From NCBI RefSeq assembly GCF_009380155.1, contig NZ_WHUV01000002.1:496001-560000 (forward strand): DNA of 64,000 nucleotides. The letters are read 5' to 3'. The position numbers were made by a program, and so were the translations under genes. The notes beneath the pieces were generated by a model that saw nothing but the letters and a program-made list of their open reading frames with translations, made no database searches and was not told the DNA's origin. Positions 8,332 through 19,771 of the stretch are shown here, one piece after another. Origin of the DNA: Pseudomonas piscis (GTDB lineage Bacteria > Pseudomonadota > Gammaproteobacteria > Pseudomonadales > Pseudomonadaceae). Each line of letters begins with the position of its first letter. The first letter of the stretch is position 1.

Positions 8332-8891
8332 GGCTGTAGCGCCGGATCGGCGCGCCAGGTCCGCCAGCCCTGGATGGCCAGCAAGGTGAACAGGGCATAT
8401 AGCGCGGCTGTGAGATACAGCTGCTTGTAGATGAACAGGCCGACGAAGATCACGTCCACGGCGATCCACAACGGCCAGCACTGCACGCGTTTCTGTGCCA
8501 TCCACCATTGCGCCACCAGGCTGAAGGCAGTCAGGGCCGCGTCCAGCCAGGGCTGTGCGGCGTCGGTCCAGTGGGCCATGGCCGCCCCCAGCACCAGGCT
8601 GCCGACCGCGCCCAGGGCCAGGCCCTGGAGCAGGGCAGGGAACTGTAGCTGGCTGACCGGGCGTCCCTGGTGCTGGTCGCCGCCGCGGGTCCATTGCCAC
8701 CAGCCATAGAGCTGCAATGCGGCGTAGACCACCTGCAGCAGCATGTCGGAATAGAGCTTGACCTCGAAGAAGATCCAGCTGTAGAGCAGCACCATCACCA
8801 GGCCGATGGGCCAGCACCAGGGGTTCTGCCTGACTGTCAGCCAGACGGCGATGACGCCGAGCGCAGCGGCAAACAGTTCAAGCCCGGACAT
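8328..8891 (-). CDS. pnuC: PnuC family nicotinamide riboside transporter
   Basis: A 187-residue membrane protein with seven hydrophobic segments and the PnuC signature around LYGWWQWTRG, plus WPLWIAVDVIFVGLFIYK near the C-terminus. PnuC proteins are inner-membrane facilitators of vitamin-type nucleosides, mainly nicotinamide riboside. AAGGA lies 6 bases before the ATG. The overlap with the NadR-like kinase supports the riboside as substrate rather than thiamine or riboflavin. No riboswitch-like structure was seen in the 118-base gap upstream (8892-9009). Confidence 0.88.
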   Translation of the reverse strand: MSGLELFAAALGVIAVWLTVRQNPWCWPIGLVMVLLYSWIFFEVKLYSDMLLQVVYAALQLYGWWQWTRGGDQHQGRPVSQLQFPALLQGLALGAVGSLVLGAAMAHWTDAAQPWLDAALTAFSLVAQWWMAQKRVQCWPLWIAVDVIFVGLFIYKQLYLTAALYALFTLLAIQGWRTWRADPALQP

Positions 8892-9009
8892 GGTGGTTCC
8901 TTGGGAAGTGGAAGAGGGGGCGGATTGTACCCAGACTGGCCACCGGCGTCAGGTGTTGGCCGAATCCACCGGCGGCATGCGCAGCGGTGGATTCGGGTTG
9001 CCTGGCGAG

Positions 9010-10647
9010 TCAGACGCGGAACTGTCGCAAGAGGCCGTTGAGCTGTTCGGAGAGCTCCCTGAGATGCCGGCTGGCGGCGCTGGAGTGCTGGGCCGCCAAG
9101 GCCGTTCCCTGGGACAGGCCGGCGGCCTGGCCGACGTTATGGTTGATGTCTTCGACCACATGGGCCTGTTGCAGCGTAGCGCTGGCGATCGAGGCGTTCA
9201 GCTCGTTGAGCGTGTGCAGGACCTGGCCGATGGCATTGAGGCTCGAGCCCGCCAGGCCGGCTTGTTCGATGGTCGCCTGGGAGGCTCGGCTGCTATCGCC
9301 GATGACCCGAACCGCGGCTTCGGAGTGGCTCTGCAGGCGCTCGATCATGCCCTGGATTTCCGCGGTGGACTGCTGGGTGCGCTGGGCCAGCAGGCGCACC
9401 TCGTCGGCTACCACGGCGAAACCGCGGCCTTGCTCGCCGGCGCGGGCGGCCTCGATGGCGGCGTTCAAGGCCAGGAGGTTGGTCTGTTCGGCAATGGAGC
9501 GAATCACCTCCAGCACCGTGCCGATCTGGGTACTCTCGGCCGCCAGGGTTCGGATCACTTCCACCGCCTGGTCGATGGTCCCTGACAATTGGTCGATCTG
9601 TTGCAGGCTACTGTCGATGTTCACCTGGCCCTGCTGGGCCTGGACCTCGGCTTCACGGACCCCCTCGGCGGCATGCTCGGCACTGCGCGCCACATCCTGG
9701 ACGCCAGTGGTCACCTGGCTGATGGCGGCCGCCACTTGTTCCATCTGCTGCGATTGCTGCTGGCTGCGCTCCTGGGCTTGCGAGGCATTGCTGCCCAGCT
9801 CGCTGGAAGCTTGTTCCAGGGCGGCGGCGCTGGACTGCAACTGAGTCACCACGCCACGCAACTTGGCGGTGAAACCATTGAAATGCCGGGCCAGTTCGGT
9901 CACTTCGTCCTGGCCATGGGTGTCGAGGCTGCGGGTCAGGTCGCTTTCGCCGCTGGCGATATTGGCCATGGCATGCACGGTCTCTCGCAATGGGCTGACG
10001 ATGCTGCGCACGATCAGCACCACCAGGGCGCCCATCAGCAGGGCGATCACCAGGCCCACGTAGGACGCCCGCAGCACCTGGGCCTGGAACTCCTGTTGCA
10101 GGTCATCGATGTACACCCCCGAGCCGATGATCCAGCCCCAGGGCTGGAACAGCTGGATGTAGGAGGTCTTCTGTACCGGTTCCTGGGCACCAGGCTTGGG
10201 CCAGCGGTAGTCGACCATGCCGGCGCCCTTGGCCTTGGCCAGGGTCACCATCTCGTTGAACACCTCGAAGCCATCCGGATCCTTGATCGAGGCCAGGTTC
10301 TGTCCATCGAGCTTGGGATTGGCTGGGTGCATGATCATCACGGGCGTCAGGTCGTTGATCCAGAAGTAGTCGTTCTGGTTGTAGCGCAATCCGCGAATCG
10401 TCTGTAGCGCCTGCTGTTGCGCCTGTTGGCGAGTCAGGCTGCCAGCGGCTTCCAGACCCTGGTAGTAATCGAGCACGCCAGCGGCAGTCTGCACCACATG
10501 CTGGGTTTTCTGCGCCTTGGCCTGGTACAGGTCGCCATGAATCTGCTGGAGCATCATCACGCCCAAGGCCACCAGGGTCAGTAGCGCCACGACCAGGATC
10601 AGCCACAGGCGCTGACTGATTGACATCTTTCGCAAGCTTTTCATCAT
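9010..10647 (-). CDS. Methyl-accepting chemotaxis protein with sCache sensor
   Basis: A 545-residue chemoreceptor. The ATG at 10647 is used because GGAG lies 7 bases upstream; an in-frame ATG 30 bases further up lacks a site. Layout: membrane helix (about 10-32), periplasmic single-Cache domain with [19 protein letters not shown], a second helix (about 200-220), HAMP, then a signalling tip with [42 protein letters not shown] sequence. sCache_2 receptors of this shape in Pseudomonas often sense small organic acids (for example McpP of P. putida), but the ligand here is unknown. It is monocistronic. Confidence 0.93.
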   Translation of the reverse strand: MMKSLRKMSISQRLWLILVVALLTLVALGVMMLQQIHGDLYQAKAQKTQHVVQTAAGVLDYYQGLEAAGSLTRQQAQQQALQTIRGLRYNQNDYFWINDLTPVMIMHPANPKLDGQNLASIKDPDGFEVFNEMVTLAKAKGAGMVDYRWPKPGAQEPVQKTSYIQLFQPWGWIIGSGVYIDDLQQEFQAQVLRASYVGLVIALLMGALVVLIVRSIVSPLRETVHAMANIASGESDLTRSLDTHGQDEVTELARHFNGFTAKLRGVVTQLQSSAAALEQASSELGSNASQAQERSQQQSQQMEQVAAAISQVTTGVQDVARSAEHAAEGVREAEVQAQQGQVNIDSSLQQIDQLSGTIDQAVEVIRTLAAESTQIGTVLEVIRSIAEQTNLLALNAAIEAARAGEQGRGFAVVADEVRLLAQRTQQSTAEIQGMIERLQSHSEAAVRVIGDSSRASQATIEQAGLAGSSLNAIGQVLHTLNELNASIASATLQQAHVVEDINHNVGQAAGLSQGTALAAQHSSAASRHLRELSEQLNGLLRQFRV

Positions 10648-10928
10648 CCGGTCACTCCAGGTTCTTGTTCTTGTCATGAACGACTAAGAGCATCCAAGCA
10701 CGCCTGTCCGGGAGCGCCTACCCTACGGAAGTCCAATAACACCACGACGCTTTTTGCGCCTGTCTGCTAGGATTTCGGCGTCTTCGCGCAAAACCTGAAC
10801 AATTCTGGTTTTTTCACATAATTTTCATGGGCTTGTGTTGATCTTTGACATGTCGGGTTCCCGGCCAATTTCGATGCAGTGAACATTTATAAAGAGGCAT
10901 GCCACGAGCATCGCTTCATGGGGGATCG

Positions 10929-11759
10929 ATGGACCTTTGGACCGCCTTTCAGGCATTGCTACTCGGGATTGTCGAGGGCTTGACCGAGTTCCTGCCCATC
11001 AGCAGCACCGGACACCAGATCATCGTGGCCGACTTGCTCGACTTTGGCGGCGAGCGGGCGATGGCTTTCAATATCATCATCCAGTTGGGGGCGATCCTGG
11101 CGGTTGTCTGGGAATTCCGGGGCAAGATCCTGGATGTAGTGATTGGCCTGCCGACCCAGCCCAAGGCTCGGCGCTTCACCGCCAACCTGCTGATTGCCTT
11201 CCTGCCGGCGGTGGTGCTGGGGGTGGTTTTCGCCGACCTGATCCACGCCTACCTGTTCAACCCTGTCACCGTGGCCACGGCCCTGGTGGTTGGCGGCATC
11301 ATCATGCTGTGGGCCGAACGCCGCGAGCATCAGGTGCATGCCAACAACGTTGATGACATCACCTGGAAGGATGCCCTCAAGGTGGGATTCACCCAGTGCC
11401 TGGCGATGATCCCGGGAACTTCGCGCTCCGGCTCGACCATCATCGGGGGCTTGCTGTTCGGACTGTCGCGCAAGACCGCCACCGAGTTCTCGTTCTTCCT
11501 GGCCATGCCGACCATGGTCGGGGCCGCGGTGTACTCCGGCTACAAATACCGGCATCTGTTCCAGCCCGATGACTTGCCAGTGTTCGCCATCGGTTTCGTC
11601 ACCGCCTTCATCTTCGCCATGATCGCGGTCAAGGGCCTGTTGAAGTTCATCGCCAACCACAGCTATGACGCCTTCGCCTGGTACCGCATCGCCTTCGGCT
11701 TGTTGATCCTGGCGACCTGGCAGTTCGGCTGGATCGACTGGGCGGCGGCCAAGGCGTGA
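10929..11759 (+). CDS. uppP: Undecaprenyl-diphosphatase UppP (BacA)
   Basis: A 276-residue inner-membrane enzyme that recycles undecaprenyl diphosphate to the monophosphate lipid carrier used for peptidoglycan and polysaccharide synthesis. Both BacA signatures are present: [17 protein letters not shown] near the start and [15 protein letters not shown] in the middle. The ATG at 10929 follows a GGGGGA site; the upstream GTG/ATG codons in the same frame give an unlikely extension. Length matches the family. The next gene overlaps the stop by four bases. Confidence 0.95.
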   Translation: MDLWTAFQALLLGIVEGLTEFLPISSTGHQIIVADLLDFGGERAMAFNIIIQLGAILAVVWEFRGKILDVVIGLPTQPKARRFTANLLIAFLPAVVLGVVFADLIHAYLFNPVTVATALVVGGIIMLWAERREHQVHANNVDDITWKDALKVGFTQCLAMIPGTSRSGSTIIGGLLFGLSRKTATEFSFFLAMPTMVGAAVYSGYKYRHLFQPDDLPVFAIGFVTAFIFAMIAVKGLLKFIANHSYDAFAWYRIAFGLLILATWQFGWIDWAAAKA

Positions 11760-12178
11760 GGGCTTCCCGATCCGAGCAACGCCAGGGCAGCCCCGGACGG
11801 ATCCAGCATCCCCGAGCCAAGCTGCTGGCGTTCATCCTGCTGTGCGCCTTGCCGTTGTATGGGGCGCTATCGCTATGGTGGCGCGACGGCTCGGTCATTG
11901 CACTGGCAGCCTATGGTGCGGTCAGCCTGCTGACGTTCCTGGCGTATTGGCATGACAAACGCCGGGCCCGGGAGCAGGGCCAGCGCACGCCGGAGAACAT
12001 CCTGCATGCCATGGAGTTGGCCGGTGGCTGGCCTGGGGCGCTGTTGGCCCAGCAATTGCTGCGACACAAGACCCGCAAGCTGTCCTACCAGGCGCTGTTC
12101 TGGCTGATCGTCGCCTTGCACCAGGTGTTCTGGATCGACCGGTTGTTCTTGCAGGGCGGCTGGTCGAGGCTGCTCTAG
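11756..12178 (+). CDS. DUF1294 membrane protein
   Basis: A 140-residue protein starting with GTG that overlaps the uppP stop (GTGA), so it is translationally coupled to it. It has a basic N-terminus, three hydrophobic segments and the DUF1294 core: [18 protein letters not shown] followed by [17 protein letters not shown]. In some bacteria DUF1294 is fused to a cold-shock domain; that domain is missing here. Function is unknown. Its stop overlaps the end of the convergent mmcQ-like gene by four bases. Confidence 0.85.
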   Translation: MRASRSEQRQGSPGRIQHPRAKLLAFILLCALPLYGALSLWWRDGSVIALAAYGAVSLLTFLAYWHDKRRAREQGQRTPENILHAMELAGGWPGALLAQQLLRHKTRKLSYQALFWLIVALHQVFWIDRLFLQGGWSRLL

Positions 12179-12537
12179 AGCAACAGCCCGACCTGGGTCC
12201 GCTTGGGCAACTTGGCCACCACTAGTTGGTGGGAACGTTGCAGCAACTGCTGCAGTTCGGCTGCGGCCAGGGGGTAGGGGGCCTGCATGATGATCCAGTG
12301 GGCCCGGGCCAGGTACGGCGCCGGCGCTATGCCTGGGCGATCCACATGGCCCAGGAACAGCTCCGGGTCGACCTTGAAGGCCAGTGAGTCGCCCCGCAGG
12401 TTCTGCATGGCGAACATCTTGTTGCCGGCAACGGAGAACACCCGCACGCCGCCCCACTTGTAGTCTTCCCGCGCACCTGGCAGGTCCAGGCAGAAACTCG
12501 CCACTTGCTCTTCGGTCATTCGGGTGTTGGCTTTCAC
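12175..12537 (-). CDS. MmcQ/YjbR family protein
   Basis: A 120-residue protein of the MmcQ/YjbR (DUF419, CyaY-like) fold, marked by FCLDLPGAREDYKWG, KMFAMQNL and HWIIMQAPYPL. I take the GTG at 12537, which overlaps the LysR stop as GTGA, over the ATG 18 bases downstream. Members bind DNA in some species but have no agreed role. It is co-transcribed with the lysR-type gene. Convergent with the DUF1294 gene. Confidence 0.85.
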   Translation of the reverse strand: MKANTRMTEEQVASFCLDLPGAREDYKWGGVRVFSVAGNKMFAMQNLRGDSLAFKVDPELFLGHVDRPGIAPAPYLARAHWIIMQAPYPLAAAELQQLLQRSHQLVVAKLPKRTQVGLLL

Positions 12538-13442
12538 AGCGATCGTTCTCCGCATTCTTCGAAGGCTTCATGCAGGTGCTCGATCCAGGCCCGGACGGCC
12601 GGCAGCACACCGCGCCGGTGAGGATAGACCGCTTGCAGCCAGCCACCAGGCAGCGACCACTGTGGTAGCAACTGCACCAGTTGACCGCTGGCCAGTTCTT
12701 CCTCGCAATACAGCATCGGCAGCACGGTGCAGCCCAGGCCGGCCAAGGCGCAGGCCCGGCGTACGATGAAGTCGTCGATGCCCAGCCGGGCCTCCAGGGC
12801 TAGTTCGCAGGTGTTGCCTTGCTGGTCCAGCAGGCGCAGGTGCACCAGGCGATCGGCTTCCAGGGCGCCTAGGATCGGCAGGCGGCGCAGGTCCTCGGGT
12901 TGCTCCACCGGGTGTTCGTGCAGGAACGCGGGCGAGGCCACCATCGCCGTCTGCGCCGGACGCAGGCGACGGGTCACCAGCAAGGGGTCCTCATCACCTT
13001 GTTCCCGCACCCGCAGGGCCACATCGATGCCTTCGTTGACCAGGTCGACGCGTCGATTGACCAGCAACATCTCCAATTGCACCTGGGGGTACTTTTGCAG
13101 GAAGCCGCTCACCAGGGGCGTCAGCAGTTCATGGGCCAGGCCCACGGGGCTAGAGACCCGCAACCGCCCACGAGGTTCGCTGGCCATGCTGGCCACGGCT
13201 TCATCGGCCATCTCCGCCTCCAGCAACATCGCCTGGCAATGCCGCAGGTAGCGCTCGCCCACCGTGGTCAGCTTCAGTTGCCGGGTGGTGCGCTGCAGCA
13301 AGCGCGCGCCCAGGCGCTCCTCCAGCTCGGCGATCCGCCGCGACAGACGTGACTTGGGAATGCCCAGGAGGCGGCCGGCCGCGGTGAAACCGCCGGCCTC
13401 CACCACCTTGGCGAAATAGTAGAGATCGTTGAGGTCTTGCAC
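12534..13442 (-). CDS. LysR-type transcriptional regulator
   Basis: A 302-residue LTTR. The winged helix-turn-helix at the N-terminus ([20 protein letters not shown]) is followed by the linker helix and a two-part effector domain starting near [16 protein letters not shown]. It is divergent from azoR across a 129-base gap, and the last four bases overlap the mmcQ-like gene. This arrangement suggests that it controls azoR in response to a quinone or other electrophile, as seen for similar pairs. The gap holds two GACTAA copies 24 bases apart that might be part of its site. Confidence 0.92.
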   Translation of the reverse strand: MQDLNDLYYFAKVVEAGGFTAAGRLLGIPKSRLSRRIAELEERLGARLLQRTTRQLKLTTVGERYLRHCQAMLLEAEMADEAVASMASEPRGRLRVSSPVGLAHELLTPLVSGFLQKYPQVQLEMLLVNRRVDLVNEGIDVALRVREQGDEDPLLVTRRLRPAQTAMVASPAFLHEHPVEQPEDLRRLPILGALEADRLVHLRLLDQQGNTCELALEARLGIDDFIVRRACALAGLGCTVLPMLYCEEELASGQLVQLLPQWSLPGGWLQAVYPHRRGVLPAVRAWIEHLHEAFEECGERSL

Positions 13443-13571
13443 TGGATTGGCCTTATTGTCCTGCTGGTGGGACTAACTATCGCATTTATGCTGACTAATC
13501 ATCCATTGGTTTCATGGGTAGGATTGCCAACATTCGATCGCCAAGCGGCGGTCCTCACTTGGAGAATCCAG

Positions 13572-14183
13572 ATGAAACTGTTGCATATCGATTCCAGCAT
13601 TCTTGGCGATAACTCGGCTTCCCGTCAGCTCAGCCACAGCGTGGTAGAGGCCTGGAAGGCCGCCGAGCCGCAAGCGGTGGTGACCTACCGTGACCTGGCC
13701 GCCGATGCCATCAGCCACTTCTCCGCCGCCACCCTGGTGGCCGCCGGCACCGTCGCCGAACTGCGTGATGCGGCCCAGGAGCACGAAGCCCGGCTCAGTG
13801 CCCAGACACTGGAAGAGTTCCTGGCTGCCGACACGCTGGTGGTCGCGGCGCCCATGTACAACTTCACCATCCCCAGCCAGCTCAAGGCCTGGTTCGACCG
13901 CATCGCCATATCCGGCAAGACCTTCCGTTACACCGAGGCCGGCCCGCAAGGCTTGTGCGGCGACAAGAAGGTGATCGTGGTGTCTACCTCCGGCGGCCTG
14001 CATGTCGGCATGCCTACCGGTGTCGGACACGAGGACTACCTGAAGGTGATGTTCGGTTTCATGGGCATTACCGATATCGAGTTCGTCCGTGCCCATGGCC
14101 TGGGTTATGGCGAAGAGGTGCGCAGCAAGGCCATGGCCGACGCCCAGACGCATATTCGCGGGCCGCTCTTCGCTGCCGCGTAA
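13572..14183 (+). CDS. azoR: FMN-dependent NADH:quinone oxidoreductase / azoreductase
   Basis: A 203-residue flavodoxin-fold enzyme that reduces quinones and azo dyes with NADH. Visible marks are the N-terminal strand [10 protein letters not shown] with the FMN phosphate loop, [19 protein letters not shown] and the later [13 protein letters not shown] segment typical of AzoR. The ATG at 13572 has GGAG 7 bases upstream; the frame is open further up but without a start signal. It is divergent from a LysR gene that probably regulates it. Confidence 0.93.
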   Translation: MKLLHIDSSILGDNSASRQLSHSVVEAWKAAEPQAVVTYRDLAADAISHFSAATLVAAGTVAELRDAAQEHEARLSAQTLEEFLAADTLVVAAPMYNFTIPSQLKAWFDRIAISGKTFRYTEAGPQGLCGDKKVIVVSTSGGLHVGMPTGVGHEDYLKVMFGFMGITDIEFVRAHGLGYGEEVRSKAMADAQTHIRGPLFAAA

Positions 14184-14437
14184 GGCTTGTGTAAAGACGC
14201 TTTCACGCGCCAGCAGGGCCACTAGACTCTGTATTCTGGTCATCGTTTCAGATGATCAGGGTACGGAGTTTTTTTATTGGTTTTTCCAGGTTTTCTGGCT
14301 CGGGTTATGCAGGTTGAAGAGAGCTTCTTCTTTAGCGCGCGGTTCCGATTCCAGGACGAATCCTCTCCAGAGCCTTGGCGGCAAGGGATGGCACGAGCAA
14401 CCGGCATTCTCGATCCTGCGACGAAGGTGGGTGTGTG

Positions 14438-15469
14438 ATGAGCGGTCGTTGTGCAATGTTACTGATCTGCCTGTTCAGCGGCATGGTTTCGGTGCAGGCG
14501 GCTCCCCATCAGCATTGGAGCGTCGGCTTTCATGAGCTGAGCTTTCTCGATCCACTGGACCAGCAGCCAATGCGTGCCATCGCTTTCTACCCGTCCACTG
14601 GTATCGAGCACTCCAGCCAGTTGGAGGGTTACCGGATCGGTGCCTCTCGCGATGCCAAGATCGCCATCGGCCGCTTCCCGATGCTGATGCTGTCCCATGG
14701 CAACACCGGAACGCCCCTGGCCCTGCACGATCTGGCTACATCCCTGGCGCGCAAGGGGTTCGTGGTGGTGGCGGTGATTCATCCGGGAGACAACTCCAGG
14801 GACCACAGCCGCCTGGGTACCCTGAGCAATCTCTATGGTCGGCCGATCCAGATTTCCGAGGCCATCACCGCGACCCTGGCCGATCCGATGCTGGCCCCAT
14901 TCGTCAATGCCGAGCAGGTAGGGGTGATCGGCTATTCGGCCGGCGGCGAGACGGCGCTGATCCTGTCCGGCGCCACTCCAGACCTGGATCGCCTGCGGCG
15001 TTATTGCCAGGAGCGTCCGGATGACCGGGATGCCTGCAATACCCAGGGTGAGCTGATCGTCGATCGCGACGACCTGCAGCCGGTAGCCGATCCCCGGGTT
15101 CATGCCTTGCTGTTGATGGCGCCGTTGAGCCTCAAGTTCGGTCGCCAGACCTTGTCCGGGGTGCATGTGCCGGTGCTGCTGTACAGCGGCGACGGCGATC
15201 AACTGGTCGCCCTGGACAAGAACGCCGCGGCCCTGGCGCGCAAACTGCCGGTGGCGCCGGACTTCAAGTTGCTGGCCGGGGCCGGGCACTTCGTGTTCAT
15301 GGCGCCGTGTACCGCCGAGCAGCAGGCGGCCATGCCGTTGCTGTGCACCGACGCCGACGGCGTGGATCGGGTCGACATCCACCGCAACTTGATTTCCGAG
15401 GCGGGCAGGTTCTTCGCCCAGACCTTGGGCAAGCCGAACCGGGCTGGCATGCAGACTGCCGACCAGTGA
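14438..15469 (+). CDS. Exported alpha/beta hydrolase (dienelactone hydrolase-like)
   Basis: A 343-residue protein with a signal peptide (MLLICLFSGMVSVQAAP). The hydrolase fold shows nucleophile elbow GYSAGGE, the oxyanion strand MLMLSHGNTG, acid residue near LLYSGDGDQLV and catalytic His in GAGHFVFMAP. This matches the predicted dienelactone hydrolase group (COG4188), often periplasmic with unknown substrates. The 254-base gap upstream (14184-14437) holds no gene that I can see. It is convergent with, and 1 base from, the MFS gene. Confidence 0.87.
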   Translation: MSGRCAMLLICLFSGMVSVQAAPHQHWSVGFHELSFLDPLDQQPMRAIAFYPSTGIEHSSQLEGYRIGASRDAKIAIGRFPMLMLSHGNTGTPLALHDLATSLARKGFVVVAVIHPGDNSRDHSRLGTLSNLYGRPIQISEAITATLADPMLAPFVNAEQVGVIGYSAGGETALILSGATPDLDRLRRYCQERPDDRDACNTQGELIVDRDDLQPVADPRVHALLLMAPLSLKFGRQTLSGVHVPVLLYSGDGDQLVALDKNAAALARKLPVAPDFKLLAGAGHFVFMAPCTAEQQAAMPLLCTDADGVDRVDIHRNLISEAGRFFAQTLGKPNRAGMQTADQ

Positions 15470-15470
15470 T

Positions 15471-16658
15471 TCAGGCCGCAGCTCGGTGCTTGAGCAGCAG
15501 GGTCAGGCCCAGGCCGGTGACGGACAGCAGGGCGGCGCAGAAAAAGATCCATGCATAGCCAAGGTTCAGCGCCACCGCGCCCATCAAGGGCCCGGCGACC
15601 GCCAGCGCGAGGTCGAAGAACACCGCGTAGGCGCTCAAGCCGGCGCCCCGGCTGCTGCTGGGTACCTGCTTGATGGCTTCCACTCCCAGGGCCGGATACA
15701 CCAGCGACAGGCCGAAGCCGGTAAGGCCGGCCCCCACCAGTGCCCAGGCGGGTGAGGGGGCGAGCCAGAGCAGGCCGAGCCCTAAGGTTTCGACGCTCAT
15801 GCAGGCGATTGCCGAACGAAAGCCGCCAAAGCGGCTGATGCTGGAAATGAACAACAGGCGCGAGCAGATGAAACAGACGCCGAACACCGTCAGGCAGTAG
15901 GCCGCGCCATCCCAGCCCAGGCTCAGGTAGAACAGGGTGATGAAGGTGGTCAGGGTGCCATAGCCGATAGAGGCCAGGCTCAGGCTCACGCCGAAGGGCG
16001 CGATTCGCCCGAACACCGCCCAGAACGGCAGGCGCTCACCCCGCACCACCGGTACCGATGGTTTGCTGCGGATCAACAACAAGGCCAGCAAGGCCAGGGC
16101 TGAAAGCGCCACGCCCAGGCTGGCGAAACCGTATTGCTGGACCATCACTACTCCCAGCGGCGCGCCAATGGCAATGGCACCGTAGGAAGCGATGCCGTTC
16201 CAGGAGATCGACCGCGCTGTGTGCTCCGCGCCGACCTGGCCCATGCACCAGCTGATGGTGCCGACCCCGATCAGGCCCTGGGCCACCCCCAGCAGCAGGC
16301 GGCCGCCCAATAGCACCGCCAGGCTTAGCCAGGGCAGTTCTTGCAGCCACACTGAAACCAGGGTCAGCACGCCGCTCAGCAAGATGCCCAGCAAACCGTA
16401 GACGATCGAGCGCTTGGTGCCGACGGTATCGGACATGCGTCCGGCCATGGGGCGGCTGAGCAGGGTAGCCAGGTACTGGGAGCCGATGGTCAGGCCGGCG
16501 ATCACGGCACTGAATCCCAACTGTTCGTGGACGTAACCTGGCAGTACGGCAATTGGCAAGCCGATGCAGAGAAAGGCGATGAAGGTATAGAAGACGATGG
16601 AAACGATCTGCAGGGTGATCGCCATGGAGCTTTGCGCGGATGTCTGGGGCTCGGGCAT
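15471..16658 (-). CDS. MFS transporter, YhhS-type
   Basis: A 395-residue permease with twelve hydrophobic segments. The loop between helices 2 and 3 has the MFS motif (SRPMAGRMSDTVGTKR). The sequence after it, with GLLGILLSGVLTLVSVWL and ISWNGIASYGAIAIGAPLGV, matches the YhhS/YfcJ drug-export group. The substrate is unknown. It is monocistronic. Confidence 0.88.
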   Translation of the reverse strand: MPEPQTSAQSSMAITLQIVSIVFYTFIAFLCIGLPIAVLPGYVHEQLGFSAVIAGLTIGSQYLATLLSRPMAGRMSDTVGTKRSIVYGLLGILLSGVLTLVSVWLQELPWLSLAVLLGGRLLLGVAQGLIGVGTISWCMGQVGAEHTARSISWNGIASYGAIAIGAPLGVVMVQQYGFASLGVALSALALLALLLIRSKPSVPVVRGERLPFWAVFGRIAPFGVSLSLASIGYGTLTTFITLFYLSLGWDGAAYCLTVFGVCFICSRLLFISSISRFGGFRSAIACMSVETLGLGLLWLAPSPAWALVGAGLTGFGLSLVYPALGVEAIKQVPSSSRGAGLSAYAVFFDLALAVAGPLMGAVALNLGYAWIFFCAALLSVTGLGLTLLLKHRAAA

Positions 16659-16782
16659 GAAGGCTCGTTCGCGGGCGGCGGTTAGAGGGCCGCATCATCG
16701 CGTGCCGCGAAATTAAAAGAAAGCAGGCTAACTATTTATTCCCATCCGGTCCTTTCAAGAGGGCAATGAGGTGAACCAAAAA

Positions 16783-16804
16783 GCCCCGTCACGCTGGACG
16801 GGGC
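16783..16804 (-). terminator. Intrinsic terminator of ybiT
   Basis: An 8-bp GC-rich stem (16783-16790 with 16797-16804) followed on the minus strand by a U5 run (A5 at 16778-16782). It lies about 31 bases past the ybiT stop. Confidence 0.85.
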
Positions 16805-16835
16805 CTTGTCTTGCTACTTACCGGTTGCCGCTGTC

Positions 16836-18422
<1,587 letters not shown>

Positions 18423-18425
18423 AGT

Positions 18426-18705
18426 GCTTACCTATCAGTAACTTATGCAGCTGGATTTTCGCCTGATACCGATTTGATACCAATCTTGAGCTTTCCAGCT
18501 CGCTCCAGTCGGAGCTTGAGTTGAGCCAACGGGCATACGTCGACAGCAGCATTTGCACGCTGTGACCCAGCTGTTGGGCGATAAATGCGGGGTTGAGGCC
18601 AGACATTGAGCATATTGTCGCATAGGTGTGACGACAGTTGTATGGGGGCCTCCTTTTAATCCCCAGCTCATTCAGCACGGGCACCCACTGTTTATGCAGG
18701 TCCGA
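18426..18705 (-). pseudogene. Tyrosine integrase, C-terminal remnant
   Basis: This minus-strand stretch encodes only the C-terminal catalytic part of a phage integrase: YNCRHTYATICSMSGLNPAF with the active Arg, LGHSVQMLLSTYARWL with the His and the Tyr nucleophile. The N-terminal DNA-binding part is absent. The 5' edge falls inside another phage gene (stop at 18692), pointing to a deletion. The frame runs without a stop into the ybiT coding region (to 18193), which suggests that the prophage attachment site lies at the ybiT 5' end. Confidence 0.8.
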
Positions 18706-19048
18706 AGTCTGCTTCACGTAGCCATTCGCGGTACTCGGCGGCGAGGCGTTCCCTCGCTTCGATCTTGTCCTCGGTGCGCTCGATCTCGGTTTCACCCAGG
18801 CGCTCGTTGACGTAGTGAATGTCGTCGTACAGCCCCAGGCGAACGTCGGTGGAGAAGCCAAGCTGGCTCAAACATTTGCCGAGCGCATCGGTGAGGGACT
18901 TCTTCGGTGCGTCAAAGTCGGTGCTGATTGTTCCGAATTTGTTTTGAGTGATGAAAGGCGTGTGTCCGTAGTGAGTGATCGTCTTGCGCTCACCATCGCT
19001 CCCCAGGTACCACAGAGCGACCTTTAAGGTGTGAACCTGGGCAACCAT
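18692..19048 (-). CDS. Phage protein fragment, single-strand annealing accessory type
   Basis: A 118-residue frame starting MVAQVHTLKVALWYLG, with the block APKKSLTDALGKCLSQLGF and a following LGLYDD. That pattern occurs in phage recombination or single-strand annealing proteins, where it lies in the second half of a protein of about 200 residues. The N-terminal half seems missing, so this is likely a 5'-truncated remnant despite the ATG with an upstream AGG. The identification is tentative. Confidence 0.45.
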   Translation of the reverse strand: MVAQVHTLKVALWYLGSDGERKTITHYGHTPFITQNKFGTISTDFDAPKKSLTDALGKCLSQLGFSTDVRLGLYDDIHYVNERLGETEIERTEDKIEARERLAAEYREWLREADFGPA

Positions 19049-19153
19049 TCCTGACCTGCCTCCGTATCGAGAAAGTCGTCTTCCGGGATGAGCTTGCGTA
19101 GAGCTGACATGGTCGTATCCAGAGTGGCGGGATATGTCCATGGAGTCGAGCGC

Positions 19154-19483
19154 ATGGAGTTTCTATACCGCCTGCTCGACAGGCTTGATACCTGGTTTAC
19201 CGCGAGACTGGTTGGTACGTTCGCCGCGAGCTGGTGGCACCGCGACGACCTGGTAGACCGAAAGGCCTGGGCCATCTTCATTTTCTCGGGTGCTATATGC
19301 GCCCATTACCTGACTGGTCTGGTGAGCGCTTATTCGGGAGTGGTCGAGCCACGCAGCGTTGCCAGCATCGGTTTTCTGCTCGGCACCTTCGGCGGCTCGT
19401 TGATCGTTGCCATTACTCGGGCAATCAACGCTGCTGACCTTTGGGCGTTCATTCGTTCGAAGTTCGGGGGAGGTGGCACATGA
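19154..19483 (+). CDS. Phage holin-like membrane protein
   Basis: A 109-residue protein, from ATG 19154 with GGAG upstream (in-frame codons further up are not supported). It has an amphipathic N-terminus and two to three hydrophobic segments (AWAIFIFSGAICAHYLTGLV; IGFLLGTFGGSLIVAITRAI). This is the layout of small phage holins that form inner-membrane holes for endolysin. It overlaps the next gene by ATGA, as in holin pairs of Pseudomonas prophages. Confidence 0.65.
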   Translation: MEFLYRLLDRLDTWFTARLVGTFAASWWHRDDLVDRKAWAIFIFSGAICAHYLTGLVSAYSGVVEPRSVASIGFLLGTFGGSLIVAITRAINAADLWAFIRSKFGGGGT

Positions 19484-19638
19484 TCCTGGAGCACGTTGCA
19501 ACCTGGTCGGCTGGACTGATTGCGCTATGGGCGACCTGGTGCTGCTTGAGCGGAAAGGTCCGCGACGGGGTGCTGGGGAAGTTGATCTACGCGACTATCG
19601 CGCTGAGCGGGTACACGCCTCAGCCGGCCGGGCAATGA
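19480..19638 (+). CDS. Small phage membrane protein, 3' end replaced by a deletion
   Basis: A 52-residue frame (MILEHVATWSAGLIALWATW start) with one hydrophobic segment. It overlaps the holin-like gene by four bases. The last eight residues differ in character and run directly into a tail-protein remnant (19637-19768). A deletion has probably fused the 5' part of this lysis-module gene to tail-gene sequence. Function as a second holin is possible but unproven. Confidence 0.5.
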   Translation: MILEHVATWSAGLIALWATWCCLSGKVRDGVLGKLIYATIALSGYTPQPAGQ

Positions 19639-19768
19639 CACGCTGTTGTACGGGGCCTATACCTCGTTTTCCAAGCAGCCGGCGGTGTCTCGCAACAACC
19701 TGCTGACCCGCACCGTCAACCTGGCGTTGCGGTCTGAGCCAACTCGCTACCTGACAACGGTGGTGTAA
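19637..19768 (+). pseudogene. Phage tail tube protein, C-terminal remnant
   Basis: The frame that ends in TAA at 19766-19768 reads DTLLYGAYTSFSKQPAVSRN then LTRTVNLALRSEPTRYLTT, like the end of siphophage major tail (tube) proteins. There is no start. It lies 3 bases before the tail assembly chaperone gene, its normal neighbour, which supports the call. Confidence 0.6.
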
Positions 19769-19771
19769 CCC

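Noticed and set aside
8670..9585. Plus-strand frames opposite pnuC and the chemoreceptor gene
   Set aside because: Antisense shadows with no motif and no ribosome site.
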